A stretch of DNA of 32,569 nt, taken from Bacteroidota bacterium. GTDB taxonomy: Bacteria > Bacteroidota > Bacteroidia > B-17B0 > Aurantibacillaceae. The stretch covers positions 1 to 32,569 of the forward strand of contig JANYGK010000096.1 of NCBI GenBank assembly GCA_025362395.1, given 5' to 3'. Below, piece by piece: positions 8,202 through 17,227 of the stretch. The stretch's first letter is position 1. Every line of letters begins with the position of its first letter. The notes beneath the pieces are model-generated. The model did no database searches, was not told the origin of the DNA, and saw nothing but the letters and a program-made list of their open reading frames with translations. Both the position numbers and the translations under genes were made by a program.

Positions 8202-9704
8202 ATGTCGCCACTGCTTATTATTTTATGCATCTTCATTTATTTTGGAGGATTATTGTTCATCGCATACTTCACTTCCAAAAATTCAACAGCGGATAGTTAT
8301 TTTTTAGGTAACAAAGCATCCCCGTGGTACGCTGTAGCCTTTGGTATGATTGGCGATTCGTTGAGCGGTGTTACTTATATCTCTGTGCCCGGTAAAATAG
8401 GAACATCAAGTTTTTCTTATTTGCAATTAGTGCTCGGTTATTTTATAGGGTATTTTATTATTTCAAAAGTGCTGCTGCCTATTTATTATAAAATGAATTT
8501 AATTTCTATTTATACATACCTGGAAACACGCTTTGGCCGACATACTCAAAAAGCGGGAGCCTTCTTTTTTATTTTATCAAGAATACTGGGGGCATCAGGC
8601 CGGTTGTACCTTGCAACCGGTGTTATCCAGTTTTTTGTGTTTGACAGGATCACTTCCTTTCATGTGCCGTTTTGGTTAAGCGTGTCCATTATACTGGCTT
8701 TAATGTTATTGTATACCTACAAAGGCGGCATTAAAACATTGGTATGGACAGACACGTTTCAATCGTTGTTTTTAATATTGGGGGTGGTTGTTTCAATTAT
8801 CATTATTATTAATAAAATGGATATCGGTTTTGGTAAAGCAGTATCCAATATTGTAAATTCACATTATTCAACCACTTTTTTTTGGAACTGGCAAAAACCC
8901 AATTTCTTTTTTAAAGAATTTATCGGTGGTATTTTTATAGCTGTTGCTATGACAGGTTTGGATCAGAACATGATGCAGAAAAATTTAAGCTGTAAGTCTT
9001 TAAAAGACGCGCAAAAAAACATTTTCTGGTTTAGTATTGTGATGGTTATGGTTACCGTTTGTTTTTTAGCCTTAGGCGCTTTATTGTTTCAGTATTACGA
9101 TTCAAGCGGCATTCCTTTGCCTACAAACCCCGAAACAGGAAAAGTAATTACCGATAAAGTCTTTCCTAACCTTGCATTGAATCATTTAGGGGTTTTTGCC
9201 GGCTTAATTTTTATTATCGGGTTAACCGCCGCTACTTTTAGCAGTGCGGATAGTGTGCTTACAACCCTTACTACATCTACTTATGTAGATATGCTGGAGT
9301 ATGACAGGAACACTCAATTAACCGAAAAACAAAAAGCACAGCGCAGAACCTATATTCATATTGGCTTTGCCGCAATTATGTGGCTGGTTATTATTGTATT
9401 TGATATTATGAACCAACGGGCTATTATTGATACTATTTTAATGATAGCGGGGTATACTTACGGCCCTTTATTAGCATTATTTGCATTGGGATTATTTACA
9501 AAAATTAGTCTTAAAGATAAGTGGGTACCTTTTGTTTGCATCCTGGCACCCATAATAACCTACATCATCGCTAATTACATGGTTAAACCTTATAGCAGTT
9601 ATGAAATAGGCAACGAGCTAATCGTTATAAACGCAGGCATAACGGTTTTGGGTCTTGTGTTGCTGAAAAGGAAAAATAAATATGAGCCCGGCCCAACTGT
9701 TTAA
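8202..9704 (+). CDS. sodium:solute symporter (SSS family)
   Basis: This 500-residue inner-membrane protein has about 13 hydrophobic segments, the usual number and length for the sodium/solute symporter family (LeuT fold). Family features include the early DSYFLGNKASPWYAVAFGMIGDSLSG segment, split here as DSYFLGNK and the following helix, the RILGASGRLYLATGV helix, the GLDQNMMQKNLSCKS loop typical of SSS proteins, and the TFSSADSVLTTLTTS helix that carries the Ser/Thr residues of the Na2 site. The substrate (sugar, acid, amino acid or other) cannot be deduced. It begins at an ATG with a divergent neighbour and ends 8 bases from the convergent methyltransferase gene. Confidence 0.9.
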   Translation: MSPLLIILCIFIYFGGLLFIAYFTSKNSTADSYFLGNKASPWYAVAFGMIGDSLSGVTYISVPGKIGTSSFSYLQLVLGYFIGYFIISKVLLPIYYKMNLISIYTYLETRFGRHTQKAGAFFFILSRILGASGRLYLATGVIQFFVFDRITSFHVPFWLSVSIILALMLLYTYKGGIKTLVWTDTFQSLFLILGVVVSIIIIINKMDIGFGKAVSNIVNSHYSTTFFWNWQKPNFFFKEFIGGIFIAVAMTGLDQNMMQKNLSCKSLKDAQKNIFWFSIVMVMVTVCFLALGALLFQYYDSSGIPLPTNPETGKVITDKVFPNLALNHLGVFAGLIFIIGLTAATFSSADSVLTTLTTSTYVDMLEYDRNTQLTEKQKAQRRTYIHIGFAAIMWLVIIVFDIMNQRAIIDTILMIAGYTYGPLLALFALGLFTKISLKDKWVPFVCILAPIITYIIANYMVKPYSSYEIGNELIVINAGITVLGLVLLKRKNKYEPGPTV

Positions 9705-9712
9705 CAAGGCTG

Positions 9713-10480
9713 TTATATTTTTTCGATCTCAACTGTGCAAAACAATCCTAATTTTTTGCTTACCGGTTTTAACAGCCACTCCAAACATTTGGCAAAATTG
9801 TACATAAAATAGGGCAGCATAGCACTTCTTGAAACGCCGCCGCTTAATACGTATAAAAAAGGCGTATGGTATTTGATCCGTGTTATTTTAAGTGAAGGAA
9901 AGTCTTTGCCGAATTGCTGTAAATCCCTTTCAAAATAGATATGTGGTAAGGCCTGGTTAGAGTTAGTCAACGGATTACCCGCCTGTATCTCTCTCGGACC
10001 TTTTTCTTCAAAAGGCTCATGATGAAAGTGCTTATAAATAAACCTTCCCAAGTTTGAATTTGCAGGTTCTATCATAATTATTTTACCGCCTTTTAATAAG
10101 GTTCTTTCTGCTTCTTCTAAAAATAAATAGGGGCGGGGAATATGGTGAAATACGTTCAGCATCATAATACAACCCAATTCATTTTCTTTGTAAGGCATTT
10201 TTTCGGCGCTGAACACTTTATCCACTACGGGCAAATCTAAAATATCAGAGGTTTCTATCTGCGGGAACACCTCTTTTAAAAATCCGCCACCGGAGCCTAT
10301 CTCCACGTAAATACCTTTGCCTACAGATTTTGAAACCGTTATAAATTCCTTGTACCATTCAGTATACAAGCGCTTCAAAAAAGGCTTTTGTAAAATGATC
10401 TCTCTGTGGGCTAACGTAGCTTTAGGATCATCCAGATTATAGGGTATGGTATATTTTTTAAACACGTACTTTACTTGCAA
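9713..10480 (-). CDS. class I SAM-dependent methyltransferase
   Basis: This 255-residue protein has a Rossmann-type methyltransferase core: motif I EIGSGGGFLKE at 60-70, an acidic post-I strand (TSDILDLP), motif II-like region CIMMLNVFHHIPRPYLFLEE and motif III LLKGGKIIMIEP. This is the Methyltransf_11 pattern, and the HHIPRP stretch is common in glycan- and lipid-modifying enzymes. The C-terminal third (residues 165-255) is hydrophobic and aromatic and may contact membrane or a lipid-linked acceptor. Its start overlaps the end of the FkbM gene by 23 bases, making it the last gene of a three-gene operon with a GT-C glycosyltransferase. The acceptor is unknown; a surface glycan is the likely class (inference). 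Confidence 0.85.
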   Translation of the reverse strand: MQVKYVFKKYTIPYNLDDPKATLAHREIILQKPFLKRLYTEWYKEFITVSKSVGKGIYVEIGSGGGFLKEVFPQIETSDILDLPVVDKVFSAEKMPYKENELGCIMMLNVFHHIPRPYLFLEEAERTLLKGGKIIMIEPANSNLGRFIYKHFHHEPFEEKGPREIQAGNPLTNSNQALPHIYFERDLQQFGKDFPSLKITRIKYHTPFLYVLSGGVSRSAMLPYFMYNFAKCLEWLLKPVSKKLGLFCTVEIEKI

Positions 10481-11201
10481 AAATGTTCATATATATTGTT
10501 TCAGGTAAGTCTAAAAAGGATTTTACTTTGTCTTCCGTTAATTCAGTTAACCGGTTGTTTTCAATTAAATAAATAAAAAAACCGGCTTGTTTTAAAACAT
10601 TAAAATATTCTGATACGTTGGTTCCTGCTTTACGCATGCCGTAAGGCCAAAATTCCGATAGTATTTTTAAATTCGGATTTTGCAGGGTATGGGTCATGCC
10701 TTTTACGGCGCTCATCTCAAAGCCCTGTATGTCCATTTTAATAAAATTTACACTTGCTCCGTTAAGGTAGTCATCAATAGCTATTGCTTCAATATCAATT
10801 TCAGCATCATACTCATCGGGCTTGTAAGTGCGGTGGTCAACGTTTAATTGTTTGGAAGTATAAATTTTTAAAGGCCCTGTTTTATCTGCAACCGCCTTAT
10901 TAGTTATGGTTACATTTTTAAGACCTGCACATTTTGCTTTTAAATGCTTAAAGTTTGTAATGTCCGGCTCAAAGCAATGCACTTTTCCGGTTGCGCCTGT
11001 GCAGTCCGACAATATTTCTGCATAAAAGCCTATGTTTGCCCCAATATCTAATACAGTATCACCTTTATGAATGTAGGTTTTCATTAAAGAAATCTCGAAA
11101 GCATCTTGTTTTTTTTTGAAGGATGTATAAGTGATCTTATAAAGCGGAAAACAATTTTTATATAAAAAATTACCGAGAGCTATGCTTAAAGAGGATGCCA
11201 T
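10458..11201 (-). CDS. FkbM family methyltransferase
   Basis: This 247-residue protein shows the FkbM-type O-methyltransferase pattern: KGDTVLDIGANIGFYAEIL with motif I at about 50-60, VHCFEPD at the post-I acidic position, the NKAVADKTG stretch, DYLNGASVNFIKMDIQGFE (the family's IKxDxxGxE motif) and a C-terminal region with FLDLPETIYMNIFA. FkbM enzymes methylate hydroxyls of sugars and polyketides. The gene starts where the glycosyltransferase gene ends (one shared base) and its 3' end overlaps the next methyltransferase by 23 bases, so all three are probably translated in a coupled way. The N-terminal 30 residues are hydrophobic and basic, perhaps giving membrane association. Confidence 0.9.
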   Translation of the reverse strand: MASSLSIALGNFLYKNCFPLYKITYTSFKKKQDAFEISLMKTYIHKGDTVLDIGANIGFYAEILSDCTGATGKVHCFEPDITNFKHLKAKCAGLKNVTITNKAVADKTGPLKIYTSKQLNVDHRTYKPDEYDAEIDIEAIAIDDYLNGASVNFIKMDIQGFEMSAVKGMTHTLQNPNLKILSEFWPYGMRKAGTNVSEYFNVLKQAGFFIYLIENNRLTELTEDKVKSFLDLPETIYMNIFASKVRV

Positions 11202-12883
11202 TATTTTGTGATTTCAAAAATATAACTTTGCTCGCTCAGCCCCTCCGTATGGATAAGCTTTAATTTATTAGGATATTTTTCCATAATGGGCTGAATAATG
11301 TTATGCACTGTATTAATGACCTGCCCTGAATTTTGTGTAGGATCAATGCGTAAGCTGCCAACCATAATGTGAGTCACTTTATTTAACCTGAAAAAGGCAA
11401 GGGCGCTGTCAGGATTCGATTGTTGCGTTAACGAATCTTTTTTTATAACGCTGTAGATCGGAAAAAACTTACGGCCTTTACCGTATACAAAACTCATAGG
11501 TGCTTTTCGGCTTGCCACCAAAGTAGTAGGAGGTAAACTATCGGCGCACCATTCACTGCATTTTAAAAAATTTTGCCAGTCGGGCGTGTAGCCGTAATAT
11601 ATATTTCCGGCCAGGTTCTTTTTAACGATCGGTAAATTTGTTGTGCCTCTTTTAAAAGACGCTATAAATACCGAACAACACAGTAACCCGATAGCTATAG
11701 TATAAATGCCTCTGCCCATCGACGAATTTTTAACTGTATCGTAAAATAAATTATAAATAAGTAACAGCATTACCGGCATACAAATTAAAATAATACGGGG
11801 CTGGTCCCAACGCGCCTGTAAAATAAAAAAGGATAATAATAACTGGGCGCCCGTAAACATCCCAAAAAATACCATAACCTTATTCTTATGTTTAAATACA
11901 TAAAATAAAGCGATTAGTGTTATTGCTATAACTATAAATGAAAGGAAGCCGAATACATCCACCGAATTTTCATCTTTTAAACCAAGCAGCTGAAAAAAAC
12001 GTTTGCTTAAATAGAGGTCGCAATTGTTGGTAAATCGTCCTATAAACCCCGACAAATCATCATTCCCTAATGATTTATCATAAGGGTCCTTTAGCAATAA
12101 TATTTTACTTTGCCCGCTGAATTGGTTTTGCGAACCCCATATTAATTTTACAATAATTTCATACGGAATTTTAAATATAAGATAAGCGCCAAGTGCGAAA
12201 CCTGCATTCTTCCATTGTTTTTCTAAAAGGAAAAATAATATAAGCGCCGGTATGGCAACAATGGCAACACTTTTACAGGTAGCAATTAAAAAAGAAAATA
12301 AGCCTGCCATCAGCCATAACTTTATATGTTTTTTGGCTTCGGGCTCTGTTTTTAAAGCATCATAAAGCTTCACAAACCAATAAAAGAAAAGAGATTGCAG
12401 AAACAGGTAAAACGCTTCGGTAAACGTCATGCTGGCAAAATACTGTATAAGGTGATTACAGGTTATAAAAAGCATTACCGGAATTAAGACCGCAAAGGGT
12501 ATACGCTTATAAAATGCTTTATAAAAAAAGTAAACCGAAAAGAAATTAAAAACAACATTAAAACATTTAAATAATAATAATTTAAAGCCGAAAATCTTTG
12601 TCATTAAGCCTAAAAACAGAACATATAACGGCGCATTTTGTGTATAAAAGTAAGTAGGGAACTCATGCACATAACGCCAGCCGCCTTCCAGGTAAAGGGC
12701 GTCATCATGCGCTTCGCTGATGCGGGCGTTAAAAAGCATGAACGAAAAAAAGAGGGAGAGCGCTAAAAATCCCGCAAATAATTTTTTAGTGTTGGCTTCT
12801 GCCCATATTTCAAACGTATCAAACATACTTTTAGAAGATGCCGAACCTGAACCGGTATTTTTTTGAGTTGTTGCTTTAGCCAT
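11201..12883 (-). CDS. GT-C fold integral-membrane glycosyltransferase (GT39/ArnT-like)
   Basis: This 560-residue protein has a short Ser/Gly/Thr-rich cytosolic N-terminus, a first membrane helix at about 35-52, then an extracytoplasmic loop with the paired acidic residues Asp60-Asp61 (SEAHDDALYLEGG). That is the catalytic signature place of GT-C enzymes such as ArnT and protein mannosyltransferases. About 10 to 12 further membrane segments follow, and a soluble C-terminal domain (about 410-560) faces the periplasm. GT-C enzymes use polyprenyl-phosphate sugars and glycosylate lipid or protein on the outer face of the inner membrane. It heads an operon with two methyltransferases. Donor and acceptor cannot be told. 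A -7-like box TATTTTTG lies on this strand at 12911-12904, just upstream. Confidence 0.8.
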   Translation of the reverse strand: MAKATTQKNTGSGSASSKSMFDTFEIWAEANTKKLFAGFLALSLFFSFMLFNARISEAHDDALYLEGGWRYVHEFPTYFYTQNAPLYVLFLGLMTKIFGFKLLLFKCFNVVFNFFSVYFFYKAFYKRIPFAVLIPVMLFITCNHLIQYFASMTFTEAFYLFLQSLFFYWFVKLYDALKTEPEAKKHIKLWLMAGLFSFLIATCKSVAIVAIPALILFFLLEKQWKNAGFALGAYLIFKIPYEIIVKLIWGSQNQFSGQSKILLLKDPYDKSLGNDDLSGFIGRFTNNCDLYLSKRFFQLLGLKDENSVDVFGFLSFIVIAITLIALFYVFKHKNKVMVFFGMFTGAQLLLSFFILQARWDQPRIILICMPVMLLLIYNLFYDTVKNSSMGRGIYTIAIGLLCCSVFIASFKRGTTNLPIVKKNLAGNIYYGYTPDWQNFLKCSEWCADSLPPTTLVASRKAPMSFVYGKGRKFFPIYSVIKKDSLTQQSNPDSALAFFRLNKVTHIMVGSLRIDPTQNSGQVINTVHNIIQPIMEKYPNKLKLIHTEGLSEQSYIFEITK

Positions 12884-12986
12884 AATTTAGTCGCCCAATT
12901 TTACAAAAATAGCAAATTAATTAGGTTCGCTTGATTTATTGCAGGATGTTTTTTGTAAATTTATGGCTCATTAAAAATTTAAGAAT

Positions 12987-14525
12987 ATGCCGATAAGAAT
13001 GACGGATGATGATGATTCTAATGATGGTTACAGCGGAAATCAAGGCAACAAGCGTTCCTCGGGGGGCGGTTCCGGCGGCGGTAATTTTATAATGATGATC
13101 CTTCCTTTTTTATTCAGGTATCCAAAATTAATTATTCCCGTAATTATAATAGGTGTTGTGTTTTATTTTTTTAGAGGAGGCTGCTCCGGTAGCAGTGCTT
13201 CACACAATGAGCCATCTTCTTACGCAACCGGTGCTACACTCGATAAAAATGTATACGACAGCGCGCAGGTATACGCTGCCTTAAGCTCCAATGAGCAATT
13301 GCCTGACAGGGTATCACTGGAGCGTTTTGCGCCTTCAGCTAAAGATCAGGGTCAACAAGGCTCCTGTGTAGGTTGGGGAAGCACCTACGCGGCACGAACT
13401 ATTTTAGAGTCAGTTAACACAGGCGAGGATCCCGATAAAATAGCGTTTAGCCCGGCGTACACATATAATCAAATCGGCCTCCGGGATTGCCAAGGCACTT
13501 ATATAAATAAAGCCATGGATCTTTTAACCAATAATGGATCCGTTCCTTTAAGTGAATTTCCGTATGATGAAAATTCCTGTTCAAAACAGCCCGATGGTTA
13601 TATTAAAAAAGATGCCACACACTTCAGGATGAAAGGAGCTAACCGTTTATCTGTTAGCGGCGATGATTATAGCATTGATGTAAATGCGATAAGGGAGAAC
13701 CTTGCTCACAATGCCCCTGTTGTGTTGGGTATGAATGTAGGTGGTACTTTTATGCAGGACATGGAAGGTAAAGAGGCGTGGATACCCGGTACCGGGGATT
13801 ACAACCAAGGCGGTTTCGGGGGCCACTGCATGTGTATTATTGGTTACGACGATAAGTATTTCGATAAAGACGGTGCTTTTTTAATACAGAATTCATGGGG
13901 CACTAAATGGGGAAAAAAAGGCAGAGCTTGGATAAGCTATGGCGATGTGGCTACCTTTGCAACCGAAGCCTACGGAATGTACCCGATGCCAAACAGAGTT
14001 GATCAGAGTAAATTAAATTGTATTCTTGCCTTGGTTGAAAAAGACACTAAAAATTATATTCCGCTTTTATATAAAGGAAACAACGTGTATACAACCCATT
14101 CAAAAATACCTGCCGGTACTAAATTTAAAGTGGAGTTCAAAAATAATATTGAATGTTATGTATATGTTTTTGGTAAAGAAACAGATAACGGCTCTTATAT
14201 ATTATTTCCTTATACCCCCAAGCATAGCGCGTATTGCGGTATTACAGGCACACGTGTTTTTCCGAGGGATAAAAGCATGACTCCCGATAATGTAGGAACA
14301 AAAGATTATATTTGCATATTAATATCCAAAGAAGCCTTGAATTTTAAAGAGCTCAATGAAAAATTTAATGCCGCTAAGAATGAGGATTATCAAAACCGAA
14401 TTAATAAGATTATTGCAGATCAGATAATCACGGATGTTAAATTTAATGTGGATACAAAGATAAGTTTTGATGCGGATGTAACCGATAAAACAATAGTTCC
14501 TATTATAATAGAGATAAATAAATAA
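12987..14525 (+). CDS. membrane-anchored papain-like (C1) cysteine protease with a C-terminal DUF4384-like domain
   Basis: The 512-residue protein begins with a short acidic segment, a Gly/Ser-rich linker (residues 23-33) and a hydrophobic anchor at about 34-62, so the rest lies outside the cytoplasm. The papain core is complete: oxyanion Gln121 and nucleophile Cys127 in DQGQQGSCVGWGS, His280 in GGHCMCIIGYDD and Asn302 in IQNSWGTKWG. Residues about 340-480 form a beta-rich domain resembling DUF4384, seen behind other Bacteroidota C1 peptidases. No pro-domain is obvious in the ~45 residues between the anchor and the core. An alternative start is the ATG four codons in. It is transcribed alone or with the methyltransferase gene 51 bases downstream. 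The substrate is unknown. Confidence 0.86.
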   Translation: MPIRMTDDDDSNDGYSGNQGNKRSSGGGSGGGNFIMMILPFLFRYPKLIIPVIIIGVVFYFFRGGCSGSSASHNEPSSYATGATLDKNVYDSAQVYAALSSNEQLPDRVSLERFAPSAKDQGQQGSCVGWGSTYAARTILESVNTGEDPDKIAFSPAYTYNQIGLRDCQGTYINKAMDLLTNNGSVPLSEFPYDENSCSKQPDGYIKKDATHFRMKGANRLSVSGDDYSIDVNAIRENLAHNAPVVLGMNVGGTFMQDMEGKEAWIPGTGDYNQGGFGGHCMCIIGYDDKYFDKDGAFLIQNSWGTKWGKKGRAWISYGDVATFATEAYGMYPMPNRVDQSKLNCILALVEKDTKNYIPLLYKGNNVYTTHSKIPAGTKFKVEFKNNIECYVYVFGKETDNGSYILFPYTPKHSAYCGITGTRVFPRDKSMTPDNVGTKDYICILISKEALNFKELNEKFNAAKNEDYQNRINKIIADQIITDVKFNVDTKISFDADVTDKTIVPIIIEINK

Positions 14526-14576
14526 ATAATTAATTTAAATCATTTTTAATAAAATAGTTAATACTAATTTAATTGT

Positions 14577-15338
14577 ATGTTTCATTTTATCCTTCGCACA
14601 GTTCCTCGTCCCATACTTATTCAGCTTAGCTTAATATTCAGTAAATTTGCCCCTATTGTTTATTACGGAAAAAAATATGAAGATCCCATTAGCGGAAAAA
14701 CATACCGTAAATTTTTGCCCTATGGTTACAGCGGCCGTGCTAAACGTACTAATGTACTTTGCCCGGGAAGCTTATCACTGGAGCGACACAGGTTACTATG
14801 GTTGTATTTAAAGACAAAAACCGATTTTTTTACCGCTAAACATAAAGTGCTGCATATTGCCCCTGAACAATGTTTTTACAAATTATTTAAGGCTATGCCT
14901 AATTTGGAGTATACCACCGGCGATTATAATTCACCCATTGCCGATATTCATTTTGACCTGCATAAGGCACCTTTTGATGATAACGCCTTTGATGTTATTT
15001 TTTGTAACCACGTATTAGAGCATGTGGAAGATGCAGACCAATGTATGAGAGAATTATACCGCATTATGAAACCCGGGGGTTTTGGAATCTTTCAAATTCC
15101 GCAGGATGTGAACCGTTACGAAACCTATGAAGATAAAACCATAACAAGCGAAAGAGACCGTGAGATTCATTTTTGGCAAAAAGATCATGTGCGTTTATTC
15201 GGTTTGGATTATAAGGATAAGCTTGCCGCGGCAGGCTTTAAAGTAACGGTTGAAGACTATACAAAAGAAATAACCCCCGAATTGGTGGAAAGATACCGTT
15301 TACCTAAGGGCGAGCTATTGTATGTATGCAGGAAGTAA
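14577..15338 (+). CDS. SAM-dependent methyltransferase with a degenerate zinc-ribbon N-terminus
   Basis: The C-terminal two thirds of this 253-residue protein are a class I methyltransferase: KVLHIAPEQCFYKLF at about 90-104 (motif I region, GDYN acidic strand after it), FDVIFCNHVLEHVEDAD at 138-154, and IMKPGGFGIFQIPQD at 163-177. The N-terminal part aligns with a Bacteroidota family whose members, as I recall them, carry CPxCG...FRKFLPYG...LCPxCxSLERHRL, a four-Cys zinc ribbon. Here the equivalent text is DPISGKTYRKFLPYG and LCPGSLSLERHRL, so only one of the four Cys (Cys62) remains. The acceptor is unknown. The gene is 51 bases after the protease gene, and an AT-rich leader of about 110 bases separates it from the next. 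Confidence 0.85.
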   Translation: MFHFILRTVPRPILIQLSLIFSKFAPIVYYGKKYEDPISGKTYRKFLPYGYSGRAKRTNVLCPGSLSLERHRLLWLYLKTKTDFFTAKHKVLHIAPEQCFYKLFKAMPNLEYTTGDYNSPIADIHFDLHKAPFDDNAFDVIFCNHVLEHVEDADQCMRELYRIMKPGGFGIFQIPQDVNRYETYEDKTITSERDREIHFWQKDHVRLFGLDYKDKLAAAGFKVTVEDYTKEITPELVERYRLPKGELLYVCRK

Positions 15339-15452
15339 TTCCCTGGACAGTTGTAATACCCTAATTCCTATAAAACCAAATCACTATATATAGTTATAAA
15401 ATAGGTATGCTAAAATTATTATATTTACAGCATTAATTAAAAACTCCCAATT

Positions 15453-17117
15453 ATGAAATTAAAAATTTTTACAGCCTGCCTTGCAGCATTAAGCAGTATG
15501 TCTTTTGCCCAGGCAACAATGACCAATGGCCCGGAGCTGGATAATGATCCGGACAATAGAATGAATCGTGTGCTTAGTGGTGACGATAACAGTTTTTATT
15601 CTTACAGGATTAAAACCAAAGGGAAAGGGACCTCTTTTTTTGTTGAAAAATATGATAAAAAGACTTTAAAATCATTATTCTCAAAAGAAATTAGTCTTGG
15701 CGAAGAAGGTCAGACTAAAATTGAAGATGTAGAATATGCGAACGGTAATATTTTTATTTTTAGAAGACAATACGATAAAAAAGCAGATAAAATGACCTTG
15801 TTTTTTCAAACAGTTTCTTCTGCAGGAGTAGTTTCAAACGATTTAAAAGAAATTACTACCGTAAATGCGGATCATTATGAGTTTGTGGATTTTGACATTT
15901 ATCCTAATCCAAATTTAACTAAGTTCCTTATTAAATCTTCACATAAAGCTAATAAAGCAGATACTTACAAAACTGATTTTTTGTTAATGGATGCTGTCAG
16001 CTTAAAAAAATTGTGGACAAAAACAGTTAATCAAAAATTACACAGCGGCGGCGGTATTAGTGCCGGATCAATAGTGACGAATTTGATTTTTGGAGGTGGT
16101 ATTGCATCAGAAGCTGAAGGGGTAGGTTTTTTAGGATTATTAATTGATAATAAAGATAATATTTATTGGGGATTTAATGGTTTAGCAAAAACGGCCACAG
16201 AAAAAGAGAAACGTTACCGTTTACATATATATACATTAAATGCCGGTGATCAAAAAGAAAAAGATTTAGAATTAACATTTGATGATGATTACCTGGTAAA
16301 TGATATTGAGTTTTCAAAAACCGGCGATAACGAAATTGTTATGGGTGGCTTTATTAAAGATGTGATTGAAAGAAAAGGAAGAGATTTGGTAAAATGTGGG
16401 ATATTTAGCTTTAAAATTAATTTAACTAATAACACGGTTGCTGCCAAAACCTTTAAGTTTTTTGATGACAAAATGTTAGTAGCGTTAGAGTCTAACCCAA
16501 GAAGATCAAAATATTTTAAATATAAACTGGATTATATTTTACCGATAGGCAGTGATGTTTATTACGTAGGAGAGCAGTATAATGAACAGTTCATCAAAAA
16601 TAATAATAATTCAATGGGTTCTATCGGGAGTAATGGTAATTGGACGTATGAGTACATGGATGTTATCATTGCTAAATTAAATGCAAAAGGTGAATTTGAG
16701 TGGATCAAAAACTCACCATTGCGTAATGAAATGACTATAGGAAGTATTGCACACGTTTTTAAACAATATATCGCGGTAGCAACCACTAAAAACTTATATA
16801 TATTAAATGATGATCATCCTAAAAACATTGAACGTTATGCCAAAGCGGATTTCGAACCAAAAGATCTGAAATCGGTTAGAGGGATACATGGTTCAAACTT
16901 TGTTTGTAACACAGTCTCTTTAAGAGATGGATCGGTTACCGAAAGACAAGTATTAATGAAAAATGAAGATTATTGTTTTGCGCCTATCCAGGAACGTAAT
17001 CCACAGTTCATTCCTCCATCCGATTGTGAAATCTTTGTGCCGGGAAAAGATAATGAGATCTTTATTTATACCGAAGATAAAGGAAAAGACAGATTTGCAA
17101 AGATCAAATTCCAATAA
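15453..17117 (+). CDS. secreted protein of unknown function, probably beta-rich
   Basis: This 554-residue protein starts with a clear signal peptide (MKLKIFTACLAALSSMSFAQ, cleavage near residue 19-21). The rest has no membrane helix. It alternates short predicted beta strands with Asp/Lys/Asn-rich turns and repeated phrases of the type DNKDNIYWGF, GDNEIVMGGFIKD, IGSDVYYVGEQYNE and TTKNLYILNDD. That spacing would fit a beta-propeller. No catalytic motif is visible and no T9SS C-terminal sorting domain is apparent. It is monocistronic: a promoter-like TATATTTA sits about 30 bases before the ATG and a strong terminator follows. I cannot name the family. Confidence 0.75.
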   Translation: MKLKIFTACLAALSSMSFAQATMTNGPELDNDPDNRMNRVLSGDDNSFYSYRIKTKGKGTSFFVEKYDKKTLKSLFSKEISLGEEGQTKIEDVEYANGNIFIFRRQYDKKADKMTLFFQTVSSAGVVSNDLKEITTVNADHYEFVDFDIYPNPNLTKFLIKSSHKANKADTYKTDFLLMDAVSLKKLWTKTVNQKLHSGGGISAGSIVTNLIFGGGIASEAEGVGFLGLLIDNKDNIYWGFNGLAKTATEKEKRYRLHIYTLNAGDQKEKDLELTFDDDYLVNDIEFSKTGDNEIVMGGFIKDVIERKGRDLVKCGIFSFKINLTNNTVAAKTFKFFDDKMLVALESNPRRSKYFKYKLDYILPIGSDVYYVGEQYNEQFIKNNNNSMGSIGSNGNWTYEYMDVIIAKLNAKGEFEWIKNSPLRNEMTIGSIAHVFKQYIAVATTKNLYILNDDHPKNIERYAKADFEPKDLKSVRGIHGSNFVCNTVSLRDGSVTERQVLMKNEDYCFAPIQERNPQFIPPSDCEIFVPGKDNEIFIYTEDKGKDRFAKIKFQ

Positions 17118-17167
17118 CCCCTGAATAGCAGGATAACGCTACTCATATATAGTATAAATTAATAATT

Positions 17168-17204
17168 AAATCCTTTTTGAGTCAAATCAAAGAGGATTTT
17201 TTTT
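17168..17204 (+). terminator. rho-independent terminator after the secreted-protein gene
   Basis: A 13-bp stem pairs AAATCCTTTTTGA (17168-17180) with TCAAAGAGGATTT (17187-17199) around the loop GTCAAA. It has one G-U pair and is followed at once by a run of T (17200-17204 and on). It lies 50 bases after the stop at 17117 and just before the M48 gene start at 17228, so it separates the two transcription units. Confidence 0.8.
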
Positions 17205-17227
17205 ATATTTATACAATATCTTATTTT

